64,000 nucleotides of DNA. Source: Tritrichomonas musculus. Lineage: Eukaryota; Parabasalia; Tritrichomonadida; Tritrichomonadidae. A program made the translations under genes and the position numbers. Positions 38,380 to 48,000 of the stretch are shown here, piece by piece. Numbering within the stretch: the stretch's first letter is position 1; each line of letters starts with the position of its first letter. The stretch spans positions 1,054,001 to 1,118,000 of the forward strand of contig JAPFFF010000050.1 in assembly GCA_039105265.1 (NCBI GenBank), read 5' to 3'. The notes beneath the pieces are model-generated. The model made no database searches. It had not been told where the DNA came from and saw nothing but the letters and a program-made list of their open reading frames with translations.

Positions 38380-38906
38380 AATGAATGTCAGGGAGATTTG
38401 GGAATTAATTTTACCTTCATTCTCAGCATATTTTATTAATAGGAAATATTTCCATATTTATCATATTGTATCATCGTGAGGCCAGATATGCAAGTTATTA
38501 AACTTTTTTTCTTGATGAATGTGAGTAAATTTGTTTAGATAAAAGAAAAAATAGAATCTTAAATGATCTTTCTATTCTATTTCCTACCAAATAAACGGTT
38601 ATATAAACCATTTAATTTTCCCTATTTTAAAACCTAACCAGCTTTTGTTTGTTATAAATTAGGCCTTTCAAAATAATTGATTTTTTATTTTAATAGTTAT
38701 GAATCATACTGTATACGCAACAATTCATCTCTTCTTTTGGTATGCTTTATGTGCGCCACAATATATATTATATTGCAGCAACAAGATACAGAAATTTATG
38801 AGAAGTATACAAGAGAAAAAAAGTACATTTTTTAAGAAAGAATATGACACTCAAAGAAATAATATGCAATTCACAAGACATACAAGAAACAGTGGCAGGG
38901 AGTGAT

Positions 38907-41888
38907 TCAGCGCACCTCCTTCCTGGCGAGAACGATCGACTCCCTGACGGCGCCGCTGATGCCTGCGAGCAGCCTGTGCTTCGCTGAGAGGAAGTTCACC
39001 ATCGGCAGCCACACGCGCTCAGCCGCGAAGAGCTCGGACCGCATCGCCGCCGCGCCGGCCTCCTCGCGAAGGCTGCAGGCAACGGCGCCGCCCTGCGAAA
39101 ACCTGTGCACGCGCGCGAGCTCTGCGAGGCAGCAGCCGAGCCAGGCGGTGCACGCGTCGCCGTCCCTGAAGCCGTGCATCGACATCGACCTGGCGCGCGC
39201 GAGGAGGAGGCCGGCGTCCCTCGCGGTATCGCCGCGCACGAAGAGCGACAGGCGCGACGCGAGCGCCTCGCACTCGCCGTCTGGGAGGCCCGACGCGATG
39301 CCAACGTCTGATGCGAAAACCGCCGCGAGCAAAGCGCACGACTCACGCGGAAACTTTTTCAGTCGCATGACGGTTTTCATGTCAGCCTTGCATTCCCACT
39401 TTTTGTGTACGCCCCTCAGGAAGGCGGCGAGCACGACGAGCAGCCGGTCGGACTCGCAGAACCTCGCCGAAACAGACTCGTCCGCGAGGCAGTCCCGCAC
39501 AAATTGGAGGGACCCAACGCTCGCTTTTGGGGTGCCCCTGAGTGGCATGACGAGTCTGAGCCACTCTTTCAGCTTTTGCGTGCTGCACCTGAAAACTTTT
39601 TGAATACCCATTTCTGTGAAAAGTGATGTGAACTCATCAATTTGCTTATCGTCGTTTTTGGCGGTTGTGATGTGCTTATGCGAGAGTGCCGACGTGAGCC
39701 ACTCCGCGTACGAGATGGCGGCGGCCTTCACCTCGCTGCTGCTGTCATACGACACGAGGGCACCCTCGATTCCGCGCGCTGTCTCGATGGACACAATCAG
39801 GGGGGCCCCGGGAACATCAGGGTCACTCTGTAGGGGATCGTCAAAGAGGAGGAGCTCCACGCGCGCGCTGATGAGCGACGAGAAGGACTCGCACGACATG
39901 CGCAGCGAGTCCCTGAGCAGCTGGTGGCTCGCCTTGCACTGCGCGAGGCTGTTCTGCACGGACACGAACGGGACAGCAGCCAGCAGCACTGTCGACAGGC
40001 GCTTCAAAAAGTGGAGTTCATCGGGCTTGAACTCTGCGTGATGTGATGTGACAATAACCGTGCACTTTGGCGATGATGTGACGAGAATCCTTTTCACATC
40101 GCGGTCGTTCGCTGCTTCAATGTTTATGTCAAATTTATCGGTTTCTCTGAAAAAGTCGGTGGCCGACAGATTGTCAGACACTTCGACGAGGTCGCTCCCC
40201 GGGAAGCGCAACGCCTCACTCTCCGATATCTTCTCAAAAAGTAGAAAACGGTTATCAGGTGAAAGTTTCGCCAGGTACTCAAACAAGGACCCGTCAAAGC
40301 AGCTCCGTATGACCCCCGGAGCAGCCTCTATCGTCCGCGCCAGCGACGCGCCGTCCCTCGCGCGCTTCTCGCCCTCAGCGCAGGCTTCCCGCCTCTCCCT
40401 GATCTGCGCGAGCAGCGGCCTCAGCGCCGCCGCAAACGAGTCGGCCATCGCGCGCTGCACGGGCCCGAACTCAGTCGCGGCGAGGCTGTTGTACAGGGCG
40501 GCGACGAAGGCGGTGCCGCGCACGGGCGTCACGAGCATCGACGAGATCTTCGGCAGCTGCGGATCGTCGTCGACGCCCTTGTTGAACATCGCGTTCTTCC
40601 TCGCGTTCACGTACGATGCAGACCGGCCCTGCGCCGCGGCGCGCATGAGAAGCGACTCGCCGCCTTCTCCAATCGATTTTATTTCTGGGAATATTTGGTC
40701 GTCCTTCGTGAGCAGCAGGCGGCACCTCTCCGCGCGGCAGAGGCGGCAGAGGTGGTCCGTGAAGGACGGGACAACGTCAGGCGACTTCCTGAGCGACGAG
40801 GCGGACCGCGTCAGCCGCGAGAAGTCCGCCGGCGCCGCGCGCAGGAAGACCGCGCGGAGCAGCTTCAGCAGCGGCGACAGGTAGCCAACAACAACAGAGA
40901 GGCGCGTCTCGTCTGACTCGTTGAACTTGCCGTCCGAGAGGACGACGGCCGCGCCTGCCGCCTGCGGGCTCGCCTGCGGGTTCTGCGCTGATGTGCTGAA
41001 TCTGACCGACATCGCGTTCCCGTAGTCCTCAAAGACAGGCCCCTCGCTGGCGAGCTCGAACGACGGGTTCTTCTGGGGCGAGTTTAGAATGGAGACCCTC
41101 TTCCTGAATAGCTGGTCGCTGACCGAATTTGTATAACTGATGATGTGGAAGTAATTTTCGGTTGGATAAATAAGAGACGAGGAGTCATGAGTCGTGTAGA
41201 GTATTTTGATTTTGCTAAAGTTAGCTAGCTTGGAGATGGATTGTAGGAGTTTTAAATAATAATTGCGATAAAAATCAATAAAATTGGAGTTGGTATTGAT
41301 AATTTGTGAACGAAGTAATGAATCCGTTGAAAATTTGGATAAAAGTGGTATCAGTTGATCAATAAATTCACCACATTTTTTAATTTGATTGAATGTTGAA
41401 TTAAAAAATGAAACTTGAATGTCTGGAGAGGAATGCATTAAGCTTTCTTTAAGACGATTATCAAAAACAGAAGTATCTGAAAATAATAATAATGATATTA
41501 CATTAGATTTATTAAAATAACTTGATACTTCAGATGGCGTAGCACTATGAATAAGGCGTATAATTTCTGTTCGAGATTCTTTGTGAATTGGAGGAAGAGG
41601 CGGGACTGCTTGCTTTTGAATCGGCGCTTCATCTGATAATGGACCAAATTGATTTTCAACTGTCTTATTTAATAACATAGAAAATTGTAGCTGTATTTTA
41701 CGATAATGTTGTAATTTCTCTTTAATCTTATTAATTCGATTTGATAAAGTTTGAATAAGTTTTTTATAATAATCAATTGTTATAGCTCGATCTATTGATG
41801 AATTTGTTTGTGATTCACTTTCTTGTTCTTCATTTTCATTTTCTTCTTCTTCAAAATTAATCTCTTGGAATTCATTTGTTGATTCCAT
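38907..41888 (-). CDS. Degenerate GAF/cyclic-nucleotide-phosphodiesterase-like protein
   Basis: This 993-residue protein has an acidic start, a coiled stretch (~30-70), helical segments, then two regions (~350-520 and ~540-680) with GAF-like length and spacing. The last ~250 residues resemble the helical order of class I cyclic-nucleotide phosphodiesterases: a LLVVLAAFLRG helix where the metal site should be, a LLAAVFASDVGIA segment like the ILATD helix, and a final A-W-GCCLAEL...F--ER-WLPMVNFL like the C-terminal helices. The catalytic His and HD residues are missing, so it should be inactive, perhaps a regulatory sensor. This assignment is by eye. The first ~800 bp are ~30-37% GC and the rest is 60-72%, in one uninterrupted frame. 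Confidence 0.5.
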   Translation of the reverse strand: MESTNEFQEINFEEEENENEEQESESQTNSSIDRAITIDYYKKLIQTLSNRINKIKEKLQHYRKIQLQFSMLLNKTVENQFGPLSDEAPIQKQAVPPLPPIHKESRTEIIRLIHSATPSEVSSYFNKSNVISLLLFSDTSVFDNRLKESLMHSSPDIQVSFFNSTFNQIKKCGEFIDQLIPLLSKFSTDSLLRSQIINTNSNFIDFYRNYYLKLLQSISKLANFSKIKILYTTHDSSSLIYPTENYFHIISYTNSVSDQLFRKRVSILNSPQKNPSFELASEGPVFEDYGNAMSVRFSTSAQNPQASPQAAGAAVVLSDGKFNESDETRLSVVVGYLSPLLKLLRAVFLRAAPADFSRLTRSASSLRKSPDVVPSFTDHLCRLCRAERCRLLLTKDDQIFPEIKSIGEGGESLLMRAAAQGRSASYVNARKNAMFNKGVDDDPQLPKISSMLVTPVRGTAFVAALYNSLAATEFGPVQRAMADSFAAALRPLLAQIRERREACAEGEKRARDGASLARTIEAAPGVIRSCFDGSLFEYLAKLSPDNRFLLFEKISESEALRFPGSDLVEVSDNLSATDFFRETDKFDINIEAANDRDVKRILVTSSPKCTVIVTSHHAEFKPDELHFLKRLSTVLLAAVPFVSVQNSLAQCKASHQLLRDSLRMSCESFSSLISARVELLLFDDPLQSDPDVPGAPLIVSIETARGIEGALVSYDSSSEVKAAAISYAEWLTSALSHKHITTAKNDDKQIDEFTSLFTEMGIQKVFRCSTQKLKEWLRLVMPLRGTPKASVGSLQFVRDCLADESVSARFCESDRLLVVLAAFLRGVHKKWECKADMKTVMRLKKFPRESCALLAAVFASDVGIASGLPDGECEALASRLSLFVRGDTARDAGLLLARARSMSMHGFRDGDACTAWLGCCLAELARVHRFSQGGAVACSLREEAGAAAMRSELFAAERVWLPMVNFLSAKHRLLAGISGAVRESIVLARKEVR

Positions 41889-42064
41889 CTATCAAAAAAA
41901 AAATTAAATAACGTTTTTTTATTTGGAACATCATATTTCTATATAAAAATGCTTGAATTTAATTCATAAATAATAATAATTAAATAAGAATCCATAAATA
42001 AAAATTAAAAATGCTTTATTATTAAATAAAAAAGAATTTTTATAATTATAATATAAAAATTGCA

Positions 42065-45000
42065 TCAGTAGAACTCTTCTGTCATGAGGAGTGGCTCGTC
42101 TGCGTGCTCGTTCTCCCTCATCTCGATCCACTTGATGTATCCGATGTATCCGCCGACAGCCAGGAGCACTGCAAGCAAGAAGGCAAGCACAGTGGTCAAG
42201 TCGACAGTGATGGAAACTTTCTTGCGCGCTTTCTTGCTTTTGGACTTGCAATTATCTTTGTCCTTCCTTTTGTCTTTGTCATCATCATTCTTTTTCTCTT
42301 TGTCATCATCATTCTTTTTCTCTTTGTCATCATCATTCTTTTTCTCTTTGTCATCATCTCTATCTTTCTCTTTTTCTTTGTCATCATCCTTCTTTTTTTC
42401 TTTGTCATCATCTCTATCTTTCTTTTTGTCATCATCATTCTTTTTTTCTTTGTCATCATCTCTATCTTTCTTTTTGTCATCATCATTCTTTTTTTCTTTG
42501 TCATCATCTCTATCTTTCTCTTTTTCTTTGTCATCATCTCTATCTTTCTCTTTTTCTTCGTCATCATCCTTCTTTTTGTCCTTGTCGTCATCTCTATCTT
42601 TCTCTTTTTCTTTGTCATCATCATTCTTTTTGTCTTTATCATCATCTCTATCTTTCTCTTTTTCTTTGTCATCATCCTTCTTTTTGTCCTTGTCATCATC
42701 TCTATCTTTCTTTTTGTCATCATCATTCTCTTTTTCTTTGTCATCATCTCTATCTTTCTCTTTTTCTTTGTCATCATCCTTCTTTTTGTCCTTGTCATCA
42801 TCTCTATCTTTCTTTTTGTCATCATCATTCTCTTTTTCTTTGTCATCATCTCTATCTTTCTTTTTGTCATCATCATTCTTTTTTTCTTTGTCATCATCTC
42901 TATCTTTCTCTTTTTCTTTGTCATCATCTCTATCTTTCTCTTTTTCTTCGTCATCATCCTTCTTTTTGTCCTTGTCGTCATCTCTATCTTTCTCTTTTTC
43001 TTTGTCATCATCATTCTTTTTGTCTTTATCATCATCTCTATCTTTCTCTTTTTCTTTGTCATCATCCTTCTTTTTGTCCTTGTCATCATCTCTATCTTTC
43101 TTTTTGTCATCATCATTCTCTTTTTCTTTGTCATCATCTCTATCTTTCTCTTTTTCTTTGTCATCATCCTTCTTTTTGTCCTTGTCATCATCTCTATCTT
43201 TCTTTTTGTCATCATCATTCTTTTTTTCTTTGTCATCATCTCTATCTTTCTCTTTTTCTTTGTCATCATCTCTATCTTTCTCTTTTTCTTCGTCATCATC
43301 CTTCTTTTTGTCCTTGTCGTCATCTCTATCTTTCTTTTTGTCATCATCATTCTCTTTTTCTTTGTCATCATCTCTATCTTTCTCTTTTTCTTTGTCATCA
43401 TCCTTCTTTTTGTCCTTGTCATCATCTCTATCTTTCTTTTTGTCATCATCATTCTTTTTTTCTTTGTCATCATCTCTATCTTTCTTTTTGTCATCATCAT
43501 TCTTTTTTTCTTTGTCATCATCTCTATCTTTCTCTTTTTCTTTGTCATCATCTCTATCTTTCTCTTTTTCTTCGTCATCATCCTTCTTTTTGTCCTTGTC
43601 GTCATCTCTATCTTTCTCTTTTTCTTTGTCATCATCATTCTTTTTGTCTTTATCATCATCTCTATCTTTCTCTTTTTCTTTGTCATCATCCTTCTTTTTG
43701 TCCTTGTCATCATCTCTATCTTTCTCTTTTTCTTTGTCATCATCATTCTCTTTTTCTTTGTCATCATCTCTATCTTTCTCTTTTTCTTTGTCATCATCCT
43801 TCTTTTTGTCCTTGTCATCATCTCTATCTTTCTTTTTGTCATCATCATTCTCTTTTTCTTTGTCATCATCTCTATCTTTCTCTTTTTCTTTGTCATCATC
43901 TCTATCTTTCTCTTTTTCTTTGTCATCATCTCTATCTTTCTCTTTTTCTTTGTCATCATCTCTATCTTTCTCTTTTTCTTTGTCATCATCCTTCTTTTTG
44001 TCCTTGTCATCATCTCTATCTTTCTCTTTTTCTTTGTCATCATCATTCTCTTTTTCTTTGTCATCATCTCTATCTTTCTCTTTTTCTTTGTCATCATCCT
44101 TCTTTTTGTCCTTGTCATCATCTCTATCTTTCTTTTTGTCATCATCATTCTCTTTTTCTTTGTCATCATCTCTATCTTTCTCTTTTTCTTTGTCATCATC
44201 TCTATCTTTCTCTTTTTCTTTGTTATCATCCTTCTTTTTGTCCTTGTCATCATCTCTATCTTTCTCTTTTTCTTTGTCATCATCTCTATCTTTCTCTTTT
44301 TCTTTGTCATCATCTCTATCTTTCTTTTTGTCATCATCTCTATCTTTCTTTTTGCCATCATCCTTCTTTTTTTCTTTATCATCATCTCTATCTTTCTCTT
44401 TTTCTTTGTCATCATCCTTCTTTTTGTCCTTGTCATCATCCTTCTTTTTTTCTTTGTCATCATCTCTATCTTTCTCTTTTTCTTTGTCATCATCTCTATC
44501 TTTCTCTTTTTCTTCGTCATCATCCTTCTTTTTGTCCTTGTCGTCATCTCTATCTTTCTCTTTTTCTTTGTCATCATCATTCTTTTTGTCTTTATCATCA
44601 TCTCTATCTTTCTCTTTTTCTTTGTCATCATCCTTCTTTTTGTCCTTGTCATCATCTCTATCTTTCTTTTTGTCATCATCATTCTCTTTTTCTTTGTCAT
44701 CATCTCTATCTTTCTCTTTTTCTTTGTCATCATCCTTCTTTTTGTCCTTGTCATCATCTCTATCTTTCTTTTTGTCATCATCATTCTCTTTTTCTTTGTC
44801 ATCATCTCTATCTTTCTTTTTGTCATCATCATTCTTTTTTTCTTTGTCATCATCTCTATCTTTCTCTTTTTCTTTGTCATCATCTCTATCTTTCTCTTTT
44901 TCTTTGTCATCATCCTTCTTTTTGTCCTTGTCATCATCTCTATCTTTCTCTTTTTCTTTGTCATCATCATTCTCTTTTTCTTTGTCATCATCTCTATCTT

Positions 45001-48000
45001 TCTCTTTTTCTTTGTCATCATCCTTCTTTTTGTCCTTGTCATCATCTCTATCTTTCTTTTTGTCATCATCATTCTCTTTTTCTTTGTCATCATCTCTATC
45101 TTTCTCTTTTTCTTTGTCATCATCTCTATCTTTCTCTTTTTCTTTGTTATCATCCTTCTTTTTGTCCTTGTCATCATCTCTATCTTTCTCTTTTTCTTTG
45201 TCATCATCTCTATCTTTCTCTTTTTCTTTGTCATCATCTCTATCTTTCTTTTTGTCATCATCTCTATCTTTCTTTTTGCCATCATCCTTCTTTTTTTCTT
45301 TATCATCATCTCTATCTTTCTCTTTTTCTTTGTCATCATCCTTCTTTTTGTCCTTGTCATCATCCTTCTTTTTTTCTTTGTCATCATCTCTATCTTTCTC
45401 TTTTTCTTTGTCATCATCTCTATCTTTCTCTTTTTCTTCGTCATCATCCTTCTTTTTGTCCTTGTCGTCATCTCTATCTTTCTCTTTTTCTTTGTCATCA
45501 TCATTCTTTTTGTCTTTATCATCATCTCTATCTTTCTCTTTTTCTTTGTCATCATCCTTCTTTTTGTCCTTGTCATCATCTCTATCTTTCTTTTTGTCAT
45601 CATCATTCTCTTTTTCTTTGTCATCATCTCTATCTTTCTCTTTTTCTTTGTCATCATCCTTCTTTTTGTCCTTGTCATCATCTCTATCTTTCTTTTTGTC
45701 ATCATCATTCTCTTTTTCTTTGTCATCATCTCTATCTTTCTTTTTGTCATCATCATTCTTTTTTTCTTTGTCATCATCTCTATCTTTCTCTTTTTCTTTG
45801 TCATCATCTCTATCTTTCTCTTTTTCTTCGTCATCATCCTTCTTTTTGTCCTTGTCGTCATCTCTATCTTTCTCTTTTTCTTTGTCATCATCATTCTTTT
45901 TGTCTTTATCATCATCTCTATCTTTCTCTTTTTCTTTGTCATCATCCTTCTTTTTGTCCTTGTCATCATCTCTATCTTTCTTTTTGTCATCATCATTCTC
46001 TTTTTCTTTGTCATCATCTCTATCTTTCTCTTTTTCTTTGTCATCATCCTTCTTTTTGTCCTTGTCATCATCTCTATCTTTCTTTTTGTCATCATCATTC
46101 TTTTTTTCTTTGTCATCATCTCTATCTTTCTCTTTTTCTTTGTCATCATCTCTATCTTTCTCTTTTTCTTCGTCATCATCCTTCTTTTTGTCCTTGTCGT
46201 CATCTCTATCTTTCTTTTTGTCATCATCATTCTCTTTTTCTTTGTCATCATCTCTATCTTTCTCTTTTTCTTTGTCATCATCCTTCTTTTTGTCCTTGTC
46301 ATCATCTCTATCTTTCTTTTTGTCATCATCATTCTTTTTTTCTTTGTCATCATCTCTATCTTTCTTTTTGTCATCATCATTCTTTTTTTCTTTGTCATCA
46401 TCTCTATCTTTCTCTTTTTCTTTGTCATCATCTCTATCTTTCTCTTTTTCTTCGTCATCATCCTTCTTTTTGTCCTTGTCGTCATCTCTATCTTTCTCTT
46501 TTTCTTTGTCATCATCATTCTTTTTGTCTTTATCATCATCTCTATCTTTCTCTTTTTCTTTGTCATCATCCTTCTTTTTGTCCTTGTCATCATCTCTATC
46601 TTTCTTTTTGTCATCATCATTCTCTTTTTCTTTGTCATCATCTCTATCTTTCTCTTTTTCTTTGTCATCATCCTTCTTTTTGTCCTTGTCATCATCTCTA
46701 TCTTTCTTTTTGTCATCATCATTCTCTTTTTCTTTGTCATCATCTCTATCTTTCTCTTTTTCTTTGTCATCATCTCTATCTTTCTCTTTTTCTTTGTCAT
46801 CATCCTTCTTTTTGTCCTTGTCATCATCTCTATCTTTCTCTTTTTCTTTGTCATCATCTCTATCTTTCTCTTTTTCTTTGTCATCATCTCTATCTTTCTC
46901 TTTTTCTTTGTCATCATCTCTATCTTTCTTTTTGTCATCATCATTCTTTTTGTCTTTGTCATCATCATTCTTTTTGTCTTTGTCATCATCATTCTTTTTG
47001 TCTTTGTCATCATCATTCTTTTTGTCTTTGTCATCATCATTCTTTTTGTCTTTGTCATCATCATTCTTTTTCTCTTTGTCATCATCTCTATCTTTCTTTT
47101 TGTCATCATCATTCTTTTTGTCTTTGTCATCATCATTCTTTTTGTCTTTGTCATCATCTCTATCTTTCTCTTTTTCTTTGTCATCATCTCTATCTTTCTC
47201 TTTTTCTTTGTCATCATCTCTATCTTTCTCTTTTTCTTTGTCATCATCTCTATCTTTCTTTTTGTCATCATCATTCTTTTTGTCATCATCATTCTTTTTG
47301 TCATCATCATTCTTTTTCTCTTTGTCATCATCTCTATCTTTCTTTTTGTCATCATCATTCTTTTTGTCTTTGTCATCATCATTCTTTTTCTCTTTGTCAT
47401 CATCATTCTTTTTCTCTTTGTCATCATCTCTATCTTTCTTTTTGTCATCATCATTCTTTTTGTCATCATCATTCTTTTTCTCTTTGTCATCATCTCTATC
47501 TTTCTTTTTGTCATCATCATTCTTTTTCTCTTTGTCATCATCTCTATCTTTCTTTTTGTCATCATCATTCTTTTTGTCATCATCATTCTTTTTGTCATCA
47601 TCATTCTTTTTGTCATCATCATTCTTTTTGTCATCATCATTCTTTTTGTCTTTGTCATCATCTCTATCTTTCTCTTTTTCTTTGTCATCATCTCTATCTT
47701 TCTTTTTGTCATCATCTCTATCTTTTTTTTTGTCATCATCTCTATCTTTCTCTTTTTCTTTGTCATCATCTCTATCTTTCTTTTTGTCATCATCTCTATC
47801 TTTCTTTTTGTCATCATCTCTATCTTTCTTTTTGTCATCATCATTCTTTTTGTCTTTGTCATCATCCTTCTTTTTGTCATCATCATTCTTTTTGTCTTTA
47901 TCATCATCTCTATCTTTCTCTTTTTCTTTGTCATCATCCTTCTTTTTGTCCTTGTCATCATCTCTATCTTTCTTTTTGTCATCATCATTCTTTTTGTCTT

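Noticed and set aside
38699-38905. 68-codon + strand frame before the 38907 gene
   Set aside because: Short, unlike any family, ends against a convergent gene; probably chance.
38996-40916. Arg/Ala-rich frames overlapping the GC-rich half of the 38907 gene
   Set aside because: GC-rich DNA has few stops, so shadow frames are expected. The same applies at 53570-54514 and 55651-58989.
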